Positions 8,757-17,477 of a stretch of DNA of 42,290 bases are shown here, piece after piece. A program made the translations under genes and the position numbers. How positions within the stretch are numbered: position 1 is the stretch's first letter; every line of letters starts with the position of its first letter. Under the pieces are notes generated by a model. That model ran no database searches. It was not told the DNA's origin and saw only the letters and a list, made by a program, of their open reading frames with translations. Source of the DNA: CALHVX01 sp964640725 (GTDB lineage Bacteria; Pseudomonadota; Gammaproteobacteria; Pseudomonadales; Azotimanducaceae); NCBI GenBank assembly GCA_964640725.1, contig CAZXIJ010000032.1, positions 1 through 42,290 on the forward strand, read 5' to 3'.

Positions 8757-9374
8757 AAACTCTATGACGTACAGCCAGCGCCAAACCCCCGGCGCGTTCG
8801 CATCTTTATGGCCGAAAAGGGCATCGAGATCCCGACCGTTCAGGTCGACATGATGGCAGCGGAGCAGCGCTCGGAGGCCTTTCGGAAAAAGAATCCGAGC
8901 GGCAAGGTGCCGGTGCTGGAGCTGGACGACGGCACCTGCATCGCCGAGTCCATCGCCATCTGTCGCTACCTCGAGGCGATTCATCCGGAGCCCAACCTGT
9001 TCGGCGCGACGCCGACAGAGCTGGGTCAGGTCGAGATGAACACCCGCATTATCGAGATGGAGCTGATGTCGCAGGTCGGCGCGGCCTGGGTCAACGGCCC
9101 GATCGTTGCGAAAATGGCGCCCGGACGCTTTACGCAAATCCCCGAGGCCAAAGTCCAGGGCGAGCGCAATGCCAACGCGTTCTACCAGCGCCTGAACCGC
9201 GAGCTGGAGGATCGGGATTACATTGCGGGCAATCGTTTTACCGTGGCGGATATCGCGGCGATCACAACGATCGACTTTGCCAGCGCCCGGGTCGACCTCA
9301 AGCCGGATGCCAGCCTGGAAGCGCTGTGGCGCTGGCATGCACGCCTGGTCGAACGTCCCAGCTACAACGCTTAA
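8754..9374 (+). CDS. Glutathione S-transferase family protein (copy 2)
   Basis: A 206-residue soluble transferase. Thioredoxin-like domain: MKLYDVQPAPNPRRVRIF, SGKVPVLELDDG with the cis-proline, and IAESIAICRYLE binding the glutathione gamma-glutamyl end. The C-terminal helical domain ends with FTVADIAAIT. The longer upstream open frame is antisense to the decarboxylase gene, so the ATG at 8754 is preferred; it lies directly after a -10-like box. It is a paralogue of the gene at 2264. Downstream and co-directional are a pterin dehydratase and a HIT protein. Substrate unknown. Confidence 0.93.
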   Translation: MKLYDVQPAPNPRRVRIFMAEKGIEIPTVQVDMMAAEQRSEAFRKKNPSGKVPVLELDDGTCIAESIAICRYLEAIHPEPNLFGATPTELGQVEMNTRIIEMELMSQVGAAWVNGPIVAKMAPGRFTQIPEAKVQGERNANAFYQRLNRELEDRDYIAGNRFTVADIAAITTIDFASARVDLKPDASLEALWRWHARLVERPSYNA

Positions 9375-9388
9375 CGGGGCCAGGCTTC

Positions 9389-9703
9389 ATGGCAATCAAG
9401 GCACTGACCGGCGAGGCGCTCTCCGAGCGGCTGGCGATTCTGAACGGTGCCCCGGGCGCGGACTGGGGCATTCTGGACGGCAAGCTGCATCGCGACTATC
9501 GCTTCGACGATTTTGTGCAGGCCTTCGGCTTCATGAGCCAGATCGCGCTGCATGCCGAGCGCCTGAACCATCACCCGGAGTGGTTCAACGTTTACAGTAC
9601 CGTGCGCGTTGACCTGACGACCCACGACGCCGGCGGGATCTCCGTGAAAGACTTCGAGCTGGCCACGATCATGGACAAACTGGCTCGGCGCCAGCCGTCT
9701 TGA
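9389..9703 (+). CDS. phhB: 4a-hydroxytetrahydrobiopterin dehydratase (PCD/PhhB)
   Basis: A 104-residue enzyme that dehydrates 4a-hydroxytetrahydropterin, regenerating the cofactor used by phenylalanine hydroxylase. The family signature is intact: HAERLNHHPEWFNVYSTV, then VDLTTHDAGGISVKDFELA, with the catalytic histidines in HH and TTH. Length is normal for the family. The ATG at 9389 lies 15 nt after the transferase stop and has an AGG upstream. No phenylalanine hydroxylase gene is in the window. Confidence 0.93.
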   Translation: MAIKALTGEALSERLAILNGAPGADWGILDGKLHRDYRFDDFVQAFGFMSQIALHAERLNHHPEWFNVYSTVRVDLTTHDAGGISVKDFELATIMDKLARRQPS

Positions 9704-9713
9704 AGGACGACCA

Positions 9714-10136
9714 ATGAGCTACGACCCGAACAACATCTTCGCCATGATCCTGCGCGGCGAAGCCCCTTGCCACAAGGTTTACGAAGACGACCATTCGCTG
9801 GCCTTCATGGACGTCATGCCGCAGGTTGACGGGCACACGCTGGTGATTCCGAAAGACTCGGCGCAAGACATGTTGAGTGCTGATCCGGAGATTCTCGGCC
9901 GCACCATTCAGACCACCCAGCGGGTCGCGACGGCGGTGAAGGCCGCCTTTGGGGCGGACGGCATCATGATCGCGCAGCTCAACGGCGCCGCAGCCGGGCA
10001 GACCGTGTTCCACCTGCACTTTCACATCATGCCCCGCAATGACGGCGTGGACTTCAAGATGCACGCGCGGGACATGGCCGATCCTGAGCTGCTGGCTGCC
10101 CATGCCGAGCGGGTGCGCAGCGCACTGGCCGGCTGA
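9714..10136 (+). CDS. HIT family protein (histidine triad nucleotide hydrolase/transferase)
   Basis: A 140-residue protein. The active-site triad is HLHFHIMP, preceded by NGAAAGQTVFHLH. The N-terminal part IFAMILRGEAPCHKVYEDD and FMDVMPQVDGHTLVIPK is typical of bacterial HinT/Hit proteins, which hydrolyse nucleoside phosphoramidates or related dinucleotides. AAGGA lies about 6 nt before the ATG. It follows phhB by 10 nt and is probably co-transcribed with it. Confidence 0.94.
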   Translation: MSYDPNNIFAMILRGEAPCHKVYEDDHSLAFMDVMPQVDGHTLVIPKDSAQDMLSADPEILGRTIQTTQRVATAVKAAFGADGIMIAQLNGAAAGQTVFHLHFHIMPRNDGVDFKMHARDMADPELLAAHAERVRSALAG

Positions 10137-10172
10137 GTCAGGACTTGCGGGTCGCGGCCCTTGCCGGATCGG

Positions 10173-10576
10173 CTACATGAACATCGAGTTGTTTTCGACG
10201 CGGATCTCGACGCACTGGTTGCTGTCGTCGGCTTTCACAAACTCCAGCCAGCTGGCGCTGCCAATGGAGGTCACGGCACGTAGCATGGCTTCCGGCGGGT
10301 TGTAGCGATNNNNNNNNNNNNNNNNNNNNNNNNNNNNNNNNNNNNNNNNNNNNNNNNNNNNNNNNNNNNNNNNNNNNNNNNNNNNNNNNNNNNNNNNNNN
10401 NNNNNNNNNGCCTGGGCCAGGGCCGGCGCCGCCTGCGCAGCGGCTGCGCTGGCCATGGGCACTGAGGGCGCGGCGGGCCCGGTGGCCGTTGGCGGCTGCT
10501 GCAGCTCGTAGCCGGTGCCAAAGCCTGCTGCGGCGGCCAGCGCGACGACGATTACCATTTGAATGCGTTTTGCCAT
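10173..10576 (-). CDS. Small exported protein, paralogue of its upstream neighbour (contains an assembly gap)
   Basis: The N-terminal 55 residues start MAKRIQMVIVVALAAAAGFGTGYEL, a signal peptide or anchor, followed by an Ala/Pro-rich linker that enters the gap. On the far side the matching frame reads PPEAMLRAVTSIGSASWLEF...SNQCVEIRVENNS and stops at 10173. This C-terminal part aligns with the neighbour's PSEAVIAAVSAINPSSRIDF...SRCLTIYVRNDS, including the late cysteine. The two halves are out of frame across the 100-N placeholder, whose length is not real. The start at 10576 is 7 nt after the neighbour's stop. Family not recognised by name; function unknown. Confidence 0.6.
10310..10409. other. 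Assembly gap of 100 N
   Basis: Exactly 100 N inside the small exported protein gene. The flanks show no obvious shared repeat, but the left-hand coding sequence is a low-complexity, Ala/Pro-rich, GC-rich stretch, which may explain the break. Confidence 0.98.
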
Positions 10577-10583
10577 GACGGTG

Positions 10584-10978
10584 CTACAGATTGCCGGAGT
10601 CGTTGCGGACGTAGATGGTCAGGCAGCGGCTGGTGCCGGCCTCCGGGTAAAAGTCGATCCGGCTGCTTGGATTGATGGCGCTGACTGCAGCGATCACGGC
10701 TTCAGACGGATCTTCCAGCCAACAGGTCAGCGAGCTCCCTGCTGAGTCCTCGGCCCGGCAGCGCACCCCATAGCGACTGTTGATGCTGCAGCCAATGACC
10801 TGACGGCTGCTACCGGTTAGCGGGCATCGGTTACGGCACCAGTGGCCCAGGCCAGGCCCGCGGCCGAGTTGACGTAAATGCGGACCGTGCCGTCGCGATC
10901 CAGGCCCGCTTGGGCGACGCTGGCGGCAGCCAGCAGGGTGACGGTCGCGACGACGCGGCGCAGGCTTTGGTCATTCAT
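10584..10978 (-). pseudogene. Small exported protein, split by an apparent 1-nt frameshift
   Basis: The frame from the ATG at 10978 gives a signal peptide (MNDQSLRRVVATVTLLAAASVAQA) and a strand-rich start TVRIYVNSAAGLAWATGAVTDAR, then stops at 10817-10819. Another frame continues immediately with GSSRQVIGCSINSRYG, then CRAEDSAGSSLTCWLEDPSEAV and CLTIYVRNDSGNL, stopping at 10584. Adding one nucleotide near 10815-10819 joins them into a protein of about 131 residues with regularly spaced cysteines. The downstream half is paralogous to the next gene, which supports its having been coding. Either a sequencing/assembly error or a young pseudogene. Function unknown. Confidence 0.6.
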
Positions 10979-11076
10979 CAGACCGGCTCCAACGGAGTGA
11001 GGCGCCAGTCTGCCTGCCTGGAAGCATGACAACTGTCCGGTGACGGACAGAACTCGCGGTTGCCTGCCCCGGCGCC

Positions 11077-12126
11077 TTACCGCTCCCGGTAGGGGTGCAC
11101 AGCGCCCTGGTAGTCGGTCAGCGTGTAGTCGCCTTTGAGCGAGCGGTCCGCATAGCCCGCTGTGAGGGGCGATTTGCCGTGCCCGCCGGGAATGTCGAGC
11201 ACATAGTCGGGGCGACACAGGCCAGAGTAGTGGCCGCGCAGCGCGCGCAGCAGCTGTTGCCCGCGCTCGATGCTGACGGCGAAGTGACCGGTTCCGGGCG
11301 CCAGATCCGGATGGTGCAGGTAGTAGGGCGCGATGCGCAGCTCAACAAAGGTGCGCATGAGGCTGGCCAGCGTGGCCTCGTCGTCATTGATGTCTTTCAG
11401 CAGCACAGTTTGCGAGCGCAGGGGGATGCCGGCGTCGGCCAGCCGTGCCACAGCCTGCCGGGCCGGAGCGGTGAACTCCTGTGGGTGGTTGGCGTGAATC
11501 ATGACCCAGGGCGTTTGCGCGGCGCCGCGCAGCAGCGCGATCAGCGCGTCGGTCACCCGCTCCGGGTCGGCCACGGGAACGCGAGTGTGTATCCGGAGGA
11601 CGCGAATGTGCTTCAGCGGCCGCAGACGCTCGATGATGGCAGCCAGCCGTCGCGCCGATAGCGCCATGGGGTCGCCGCCCGACAGAATCACTTCCCAGAC
11701 CTCTGGGTGCCCTGCCAGATACTGCGCAATTGCGTCCAGCGCAGCGTCGTCCAGCGGCGGCTCTGAGTTCGGCCCCACCATTTCCCGGCGAAAGCAGAAG
11801 CGGCAATAGACCGGACACACGTGGCTGGCCTTCAGCAACACCCGGTCGGGATAGCGATGGATGAGCCCGGGCAGTGGCGAGTGGGCCTGATCGCCGATGG
11901 GGTCGGCTCGTTCTTCCGGGTGGGCCTGGAGCTCCCGGGCATCGGGCAGGTACTGCCGGGCAATGGGGTCATCGGCCGCCGCGCTGCCCATGGCCTCGCG
12001 AACGGCAGGGGTGACGGCGATCGCGTAGCGCTGCGCCACCGCATCGATGGCAGGCACCGATTCCCGGGCAATCAGCCCCGCAGCTGCCAGCGCCGCGCCG
12101 CTGCGCAGCGTCTTGCGAGCGAGCAT
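11077..12126 (-). CDS. KamA family radical SAM protein (lysine 2,3-aminomutase-like)
   Basis: A 349-residue enzyme with the radical SAM cluster motif CPVYCRFC (C104, C108, C111), the S-adenosylmethionine site ILSGGDPMAL, and the KamA-type ends YYLHHPDLAPGTGHF and YVLDIPGGHGKSPL. The C-terminal motifs are closer to lysine 2,3-aminomutase-like proteins than to EpmB. The substrate, free lysine or a protein lysine, is not decided by the sequence. The ATG at 12126 is preceded by GGGGGAAGG; a TTG at 12171 would overlap the upstream protease gene. It sits 17 nt downstream of that gene on the same strand. Confidence 0.88.
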   Translation of the reverse strand: MLARKTLRSGAALAAAGLIARESVPAIDAVAQRYAIAVTPAVREAMGSAAADDPIARQYLPDARELQAHPEERADPIGDQAHSPLPGLIHRYPDRVLLKASHVCPVYCRFCFRREMVGPNSEPPLDDAALDAIAQYLAGHPEVWEVILSGGDPMALSARRLAAIIERLRPLKHIRVLRIHTRVPVADPERVTDALIALLRGAAQTPWVMIHANHPQEFTAPARQAVARLADAGIPLRSQTVLLKDINDDEATLASLMRTFVELRIAPYYLHHPDLAPGTGHFAVSIERGQQLLRALRGHYSGLCRPDYVLDIPGGHGKSPLTAGYADRSLKGDYTLTDYQGAVHPYRER

Positions 12127-12143
12127 GGCCTTCCCCCGGGCGC

Positions 12144-13094
12144 TCAATGCCACAGCCCCAGGGCGCGCCAACGCGGCACCGGTCGCGGGCTGACCCTGGA
12201 GCGCGCGGCAAAGTGCGCGGGCTCCGGCAGGGTGCTCGATTCGGCGGCTCCGGCCATGGCACGGAGCCGTTCGACGCGGTTTTCCGTGTGCGGATGCGTG
12301 CGCAGGATCGCCGGTTGCGTTTCCTTGCGGCCAGGCCGGACGAGGCGATCAAACCAGGTGCCCTGGGCCTGCTCGATCTTCTTCAGCGCGCTGGCGAGCC
12401 CGAAGGCATCGCCGGTGATGGCGACGGCGCCGACATCGGCGCTGTACTCTCTGGATCGCGACAGCGCCAGCTGCAGCATGGCGCTCACCCCGGGGGCCGC
12501 GAACAGCACCGCCGCTGCGAGCCAGGGAAAGCTGTAGCCCATAAAGATCGCCGGCAGGCTCAGCAGAATCATGATCTGGCCAACCTGGCCGCACAGGGTG
12601 GTGATGCGTGACAGCGCATCGGCGATGCCCATGACGTACAGGTCCCGATGCAGGATGTGGCTCAGCTCGTGCGCGAGCACCCCGGCCAGCTCCCGCGGGT
12701 TCAGGCGCTGCATCAAGCCTGCGGTCACTGCGATGGAAGCGTCGTCGCCGTGGCCGACCGCAAAGGCGTTCATGATGTTGGACGGGACGTAGTACAGCTT
12801 CGGCATCTGGGTCAGCGTTGTGCGCGCGACCAGGGCGTGAAACAGCTGCGTCAGTTCCGGGGCGTTCTGGACCGTGACCGGCTGCGCCCGATACATGCGC
12901 AGCACCACCGATGCGGCCGCGCGGGTGGCGCCGAGTACCACAAAGGTCACTGCGAGCAATGCCAGGCCCAGCCCGAGGAAACCGCCCAGGGTATAGCCGC
13001 ACAAACACAGGATCGCGGTCAGCGCTGCGACCAGCAGCAACGCCTGGTTGCGGTTGGCGCTGCGGTGATCGTGAATGCGATCGTCGACAGCCAT
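12144..13094 (-). CDS. HtpX-like M48 family membrane metalloprotease
   Basis: A 316-residue inner-membrane zinc protease. Two hydrophobic segments (about residues 17-32 and 36-56) precede the catalytic motif AHELSHILHRD (H142, E143, H146). Further hydrophobic stretches follow, then the third ligand region SREYSADVGAVAITGD. NIMNAFAVGHGDDASIAVT is typical of HtpX. Homologues degrade misfolded membrane proteins. The C-terminal 40 residues are Pro/Arg-rich. The open frame extends upstream to 13685, but that part is antisense-like; the ATG at 13094 lies 5 nt after the VOC gene stop. Confidence 0.88.
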   Translation of the reverse strand: MAVDDRIHDHRSANRNQALLLVAALTAILCLCGYTLGGFLGLGLALLAVTFVVLGATRAAASVVLRMYRAQPVTVQNAPELTQLFHALVARTTLTQMPKLYYVPSNIMNAFAVGHGDDASIAVTAGLMQRLNPRELAGVLAHELSHILHRDLYVMGIADALSRITTLCGQVGQIMILLSLPAIFMGYSFPWLAAAVLFAAPGVSAMLQLALSRSREYSADVGAVAITGDAFGLASALKKIEQAQGTWFDRLVRPGRKETQPAILRTHPHTENRVERLRAMAGAAESSTLPEPAHFAARSRVSPRPVPRWRALGLWH

Positions 13095-13099
13095 ACAGG

Positions 13100-13558
13100 C
13101 TAGCCGCCTACCGGCAGCTGCGCGGTTTCCGGATTGCGAATCTCGTACAGCTCGATGACGTTGCCGAAGGGGTCGCGGCCGTAGATGGCAGACGATTGGC
13201 CGAAGTCCTGCACCGGCCCGACAAAGGTCATGCCGAGCTTTGACAGCCGCGCGTACTCTTCGTCGATGCCGTCCACCTGCAGGCAGAAGTGCGGGTAGCC
13301 CAGGTCGCAGGGGCGGGCCGTCTTGTCCTGGGGCTCCGGGTGGCTGTACTGCCACAGCTCGATGTAGGCGTTCGGTGCTTTGAGCATCGCCATCTGCACG
13401 TCTGTGCGATCGAGACCGATGGCCGCGTCGCCCTGCGGAAAGTCGCCGTGCCAGTCGCTGCGCTGGACCACCTCGAAACCGAAGGCCTCGGTGTAGAAGG
13501 CCAGCCCGGCGTCGAAGTCTGGCACCGAGATGGCGACGTGATGAATGCCACGAATCAT
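13100..13558 (-). CDS. VOC family protein (glyoxalase/dioxygenase fold)
   Basis: A 152-residue metal-binding protein of the vicinal oxygen chelate superfamily. Two beta-alpha-beta-beta-beta modules: the first starts IRGIHHVAISVPDFDAGLAFY with a candidate ligand histidine, and the second ends with the ligand-type glutamate in RDPFGNVIELYEI. Substrate unknown. Its ATG overlaps the stop of the molybdopterin oxidoreductase gene (ATGA), so the two are likely translated together. Confidence 0.88.
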   Translation of the reverse strand: MIRGIHHVAISVPDFDAGLAFYTEAFGFEVVQRSDWHGDFPQGDAAIGLDRTDVQMAMLKAPNAYIELWQYSHPEPQDKTARPCDLGYPHFCLQVDGIDEEYARLSKLGMTFVGPVQDFGQSSAIYGRDPFGNVIELYEIRNPETAQLPVGG

Positions 13559-15453
13559 GCGGAGTTCTCCTCGCCGGCGTAGCCGGCCCAGTCGGTCGGT
13601 TCGTTGTTGCCGGTGTCCCCGGCGGGCGCGATACGGACTGCCAGGCCCGTGAGGGTCGACATGCCGGACAACGGGTCGATGGCATCGACGCCGGAGCGGG
13701 CCAGCAGGTTTACGTTCACCCCCCGGGACTGCGCAGCCACGGACTGCCCGCTGTGTTGATGGCCCCAACCGTGCGGGACCGCAACCACGCCGGGCTTCAG
13801 ATCGTCGCAGTATCGTACCGGCAGCCGGATGCGCTCCGCGCCGGCCACGACGTCCGCCAGCGCCTGGTCGGCCAGGTTCTCGGCCCGGGCATCCTGCGGG
13901 TGCATGTAGAGGAAGTTGCGCTGCTCCATGCGGTCCAGGAACGGCTGGTAGTTGTGCGTCCAGGAGTTGTGGGTCTGCACCTGCCGCCGGGTGATGAGCC
14001 GGTACTCGCCCGCAGGTCGGGGCGCCGGCGCTTCGAGCGCAGCGAGCCGGGCCAACAGCGCGGCCGGCGCCAGCTGTACGCGCCCGGCACCGTTTACCGG
14101 GTCGTCGGGATCTGTGTAGACGCGCAGCCCCAGCAGGGTGCCCGGCTTGTTGGCAGGCCGCAGCCAGCCAGGACCCAGCAGTTTGCGAAAGCCGGGCTGG
14201 CCGCACAGACGCAGCATCAGGTTCAGCAAACCGCTCTGGGCAACGCTGCGATAGGACTCGCCGTTGCGGTGCCGCTGGGTCCACTGCATCAGCCGCTGAA
14301 CGATGCGCGAGCCAAACAGCGGCGCGCCGGCACTGCGGGCCAGATCCGTATAGATGGTGGCTTCGTCCCGGGACTCGCCGGCAGGCGGCAACACCGCCTC
14401 CGTGGCCTGCAGGTAAGGTCGGGTTTGCAGGCCCAGGGCCAGAGGGAAAATGAAGGGCAGGTCGGGCCGTTCCAGGGGCGATGTGCAAGGCAGCTGGTAG
14501 TGCCCGATCATGCCGGTTTCCGACGGCTGAATGTCCAGCGTGATGAGCAGCTCGAGCTGCTCGAAGGCGCGCTTGAGCTTGCCCCCGTCGGCCATGGTGA
14601 GCAGCGGGTTGCCGCCGGTCACGATCAGGGCCCGAATCTGCCCATCGCCTGGGGTCAGGATCTCGTCGGCAAGAATGCCGCCCGGAAAAGCATCGTTGAC
14701 CTTGCGGAAGCCGCCCACGCGGGAACGATCGTCTTTCACCAGCAACCCGTACTTCTTGCCGAAGCGCGCGAAGTCGAAGATGCCGGTGCCGACCAGCGTG
14801 CCGCCGGATTGATCCAGGTTGCCGCTGACCGCGTTGATCACTTCCTGCAGCCAGAACGCGAGCGTGCCGCCTGCGGCCATGTTGACGCCGGTGGAGGCAT
14901 AGAGCGCCGCGCCGTCAGCGGTGCGAAAGGTCGTGACCAGGTCGCGCAGCGCGGCCTCGGCGATGCCGGTGATCGGTGCGCAGCGCGCCGGCGACCACTG
15001 GGCGATCAGCGGGGCCAGCGCGTCGAAGCCGTCAAAGTGGGCGCTCATCAAGGCCTGGTCGAGGCCGTCCTGCGCCATCAGCTCGTGCAGGAACGACAGG
15101 TAAAAGTAGACGTCGGTGTTCGGCTCGATGAACAAGTGCTCGCCTGCTGCTTTGGCGGTTTCCGTGTGCCGCGGATCCACCACAATGACCCGGCCGCCTC
15201 GGGCCTTGATGGCGTTCAGATGCGCCCGGGGGTTCGGTACCTGCAGAAAGCTCCACTTCGACACCATGGGGTTGGCGCCAACGATAATCAGGCACCGGGT
15301 ATGCAGCAGGTCCGGAAACGGCAGGGTGAAGGGAAAGCCGTACATCAGTTCTGACACGGCGAATTTGTTGGCGCAATCCTGGGTCGCCGATGCGTACATG
15401 TTGCGCGAGCCCAGCCCGTCCATCAGGCCCTGGGCGAACACCGGGTGCAGCAC
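13555..15453 (-). CDS. Molybdopterin-dependent oxidoreductase, N-terminus lost in an assembly gap
   Basis: About 632 residues of a large-subunit molybdoenzyme of the DMSO reductase superfamily (formate dehydrogenase/BisC-like). Visible are GSRNMYASATQDCANKFAV, the cofactor-domain motif IIVGANPMVSKWS, VVDPRHTETAKAA, the NLDQSGGTLVGTG segment and VTGGNPLLTMADG. The C-terminal molybdopterin-binding domain has THNSWTHN, RIRLPVRY, VVAVPHGWGHQH and RGVNVN. The missing part should hold the N-terminal [4Fe-4S] cysteine motif and roughly the first 100-150 residues, so the true gap is longer than 100 nt. No separate electron-transfer subunit is adjacent. The substrate cannot be told. Confidence 0.85.
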   Translation of the reverse strand: MLHPVFAQGLMDGLGSRNMYASATQDCANKFAVSELMYGFPFTLPFPDLLHTRCLIIVGANPMVSKWSFLQVPNPRAHLNAIKARGGRVIVVDPRHTETAKAAGEHLFIEPNTDVYFYLSFLHELMAQDGLDQALMSAHFDGFDALAPLIAQWSPARCAPITGIAEAALRDLVTTFRTADGAALYASTGVNMAAGGTLAFWLQEVINAVSGNLDQSGGTLVGTGIFDFARFGKKYGLLVKDDRSRVGGFRKVNDAFPGGILADEILTPGDGQIRALIVTGGNPLLTMADGGKLKRAFEQLELLITLDIQPSETGMIGHYQLPCTSPLERPDLPFIFPLALGLQTRPYLQATEAVLPPAGESRDEATIYTDLARSAGAPLFGSRIVQRLMQWTQRHRNGESYRSVAQSGLLNLMLRLCGQPGFRKLLGPGWLRPANKPGTLLGLRVYTDPDDPVNGAGRVQLAPAALLARLAALEAPAPRPAGEYRLITRRQVQTHNSWTHNYQPFLDRMEQRNFLYMHPQDARAENLADQALADVVAGAERIRLPVRYCDDLKPGVVAVPHGWGHQHSGQSVAAQSRGVNVNLLARSGVDAIDPLSGMSTLTGLAVRIAPAGDTGNNEPTDWAGYAGEENSA

Positions 15454-15553
15454 NNNNNNNNNNNNNNNNNNNNNNNNNNNNNNNNNNNNNNNNNNNNNNN
15501 NNNNNNNNNNNNNNNNNNNNNNNNNNNNNNNNNNNNNNNNNNNNNNNNNNNNN
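15454..15553. other. Assembly gap of 100 N
   Basis: Exactly 100 N between hemJ and the molybdopterin oxidoreductase gene. Both flanking genes are cut by it: the C-terminal tip of HemJ and the N-terminal iron-sulfur region of the oxidoreductase are missing. Confidence 0.98.
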
Positions 15554-15975
15554 ACCACCAGCAACACAATCGGGATCACAGCGAGGGTCGGTATCTCGTT
15601 GATCATGCGGAACTGCCGGCTGGTGCGGGTGTTGGTGCCGGCGACGAACTGTTTGCGGCACTTCGACAAAAAGCCGTGCAGCCCGCCCAGGGCAAAGACC
15701 AGCGCGAACTTGGCCCAGAACCAGGGCTCGCCCATCACCTGCAGGCCACCGGCGAGCCAGAAGCCCAGGACAAACACGATGCCCATGGCCGGGTTGATGA
15801 TGATCTTGACGATCTTGGCCTCGCGGTCCTGCCAGGCCAGGTCCTCTGCTGAGCCCGCTTCGCACTCTGCGTGATAGGCGAAGTAGCGCGGCAGCATGAA
15901 CATGCCAGCCATCCAGTAAATGACGAAGATGATGTGCAGGGCCAGCAGCCAGGGGTAGAGCGTTGCGAAGTCCAA
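15554..15975 (-). CDS. hemJ: Protoporphyrinogen oxidase HemJ (3' end in the gap)
   Basis: About 140 residues of the HemJ/UPF0093 membrane protein, which oxidises protoporphyrinogen IX to protoporphyrin IX in haem synthesis. The first helix LYPWLLALHIIFVIYWMAGMF contains the conserved histidine, followed by LPRYFAYHAE. Helices near FVLGFWLAGG and FALVFALGGLHGFLSKC follow, then FRMINEIPTLAVIPIVLLV, where homologues end a few residues later. No ATG or GTG fits; a TTG at 15975 with AAGG upstream gives the expected N-terminus. The frame stays open far upstream but is antisense-like there. Confidence 0.88.
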
Positions 15976-16043
15976 GAGGGCGCCTTGTCGGTTCCGGGTG
16001 CCGTTATGGTAACCGGTCTTTGTCCTGTTCCAGGAATGCGTTG

Positions 16044-17420
16044 CTAGCCCGCTGCCAGCGCCGCAATGTGCGCAGGGTTGCGGCCCAGCCAGCGGAAGCG
16101 CGCAAAGAACGCCAAGGATGCCACCGCCAGCCCCAGGGTCAGGCCGCTCCAGAAGCCGTATACGCCCATGGCTGGCAGCCCGAACCAACCCATGCCGAGA
16201 GCGGCCGCCGGCAGAAAGCCGGTGCCCCAGTAAGCCAGGATGGAGATCAGCATGGGCCCGCGGGTGTCCTTGTAGCCGCGCAGGGCGCCAATGATGGTGG
16301 CCTGGGACGCATCGAAGAACTGGAAGCCGGCGGCGAACAGCATGAGCTGGGCTGCCAGGGCGATCACCGCCGGGTCCTTGCTGTACAGCGCTGCGACCGG
16401 GTTGCGGCTCGCGAAAATGACCAGGGCCATGATCGTCGCGAAGGCCAGGGACGCGCCGACGGCCACCCGGCCACTGTGGCGCGCGGCAGCCAGCTTGCCG
16501 GCGCCGATGTTGGTGCCGACCCGGATCGATGCTGCGGTGCCCAGGGCCAGAGGCACCATGAACGCGAGCCCGCCGACATTCATGGCGACCTGATGGGCGG
16601 CCACGGCATCGACACCGATGCGCCCGATCATGAGCGTGGTGCCGCTGAACAGCGAGATTTCCAGGAAGGCGATGGTGCCGATCGGCAGGCCCAGCAGCAC
16701 CAGTTTGCGGATCGCAGGCCAGCTCGGAGCGCTCACCCGGGCCAGCAGCCCCGTTGCGCGAACCCGAGGATGGCGGATGACCAGCAGCATGCACGCCAGC
16801 TGGAAGAAGCTCACCGCCGCGGTGGCCCAGCCGCAGCCGACGCCGCCCATCGCCGGAACGCCGAAGCCGCCGTAGATAAACAGGGAATTGAGGGGGATCT
16901 TCACGAACAGAGCCCCCACGGCAATCAGCATCGCGGGCAGGGTCCAGGACAGGCCTTCGCACAGATAGCGCAGCGCGAAGTAGCCGAGCGCGGGCAGGAC
17001 GCCAAAGGCAACGCCTCGCAGATAGCCGCTGGCGATCGGGATCGCCCGGGCATCGACGCCCAGCGCTGCGTAGATGGATTCGGCGAACAGCAGCACGGCG
17101 ACCAGTACCAGGCCCCCGAAGATCGCGATCCACAGGGCTTGCCGCGCCACTTCGCCGGCCTCGCCAGTGCGCCCGCCGCCGTGCAGCTGGGACACGGTCG
17201 GGTTAACGGCCAGCACGACGCCGGAGATCAGCATGAACAGGGGAAAATACAGGTTGCCGCCGATGGCGACGCCGGCAAGATCCGCCGCGCTCACCCGCCC
17301 GGCCATGATCGTGTCCGCCACGCCGAGTGCCATCTGCGACAGCTGTGCCAGGATAATGGGCATTGCAAGCGGCAGCAGCTTGCCGAGCTCTGCGCGAACG
17401 GTACCTGCGGTCGCGGTCAT
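16044..17420 (-). CDS. MATE family efflux transporter
   Basis: A 458-residue inner-membrane antiporter with about 12 hydrophobic helices and internal two-fold symmetry. Helix 1 reads LLPLAMPIILAQLSQMALGVADTIMAG, the second-half counterpart KLVLLGLPIGTIAFLEISLFSG. VNPTVSQLHGGG matches the NorM-type first half. It probably exports cationic toxic compounds in exchange for sodium ions or protons. Ligands unknown. No ribosome site stands out before the ATG at 17420. It is divergent from the FAD oxidoreductase gene at 17489. Confidence 0.93.
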   Translation of the reverse strand: MTATAGTVRAELGKLLPLAMPIILAQLSQMALGVADTIMAGRVSAADLAGVAIGGNLYFPLFMLISGVVLAVNPTVSQLHGGGRTGEAGEVARQALWIAIFGGLVLVAVLLFAESIYAALGVDARAIPIASGYLRGVAFGVLPALGYFALRYLCEGLSWTLPAMLIAVGALFVKIPLNSLFIYGGFGVPAMGGVGCGWATAAVSFFQLACMLLVIRHPRVRATGLLARVSAPSWPAIRKLVLLGLPIGTIAFLEISLFSGTTLMIGRIGVDAVAAHQVAMNVGGLAFMVPLALGTAASIRVGTNIGAGKLAAARHSGRVAVGASLAFATIMALVIFASRNPVAALYSKDPAVIALAAQLMLFAAGFQFFDASQATIIGALRGYKDTRGPMLISILAYWGTGFLPAAALGMGWFGLPAMGVYGFWSGLTLGLAVASLAFFARFRWLGRNPAHIAALAAG

Positions 17421-17477
17421 GAACCGGCTCGTGGAAGGCGGGGGGCGTGCACCTTACTGCGCGTTTTGCCCCGTGTC

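Noticed and set aside
10138..10521. Alternative minus-strand frame through the second gap ending at 10138
   Set aside because: Only the third frame (stop at 10173) matches the paralogous neighbour. This frame is Arg/Gln-rich with no similarity.
11821..12611. Plus-strand frames opposite the KamA-like and HtpX-like genes
   Set aside because: They are antisense to the radical SAM cysteine motif and the HELSH motif, which are clear on the minus strand.
13555..17133. One 1192-codon minus-strand frame joining the molybdenum enzyme, hemJ and sequence beyond
   Set aside because: The fusion exists only because 100 N happens to keep the frame. HemJ has its own start and expected end, and the part upstream of 15975 is antisense-like overlap with the MATE gene in another frame.
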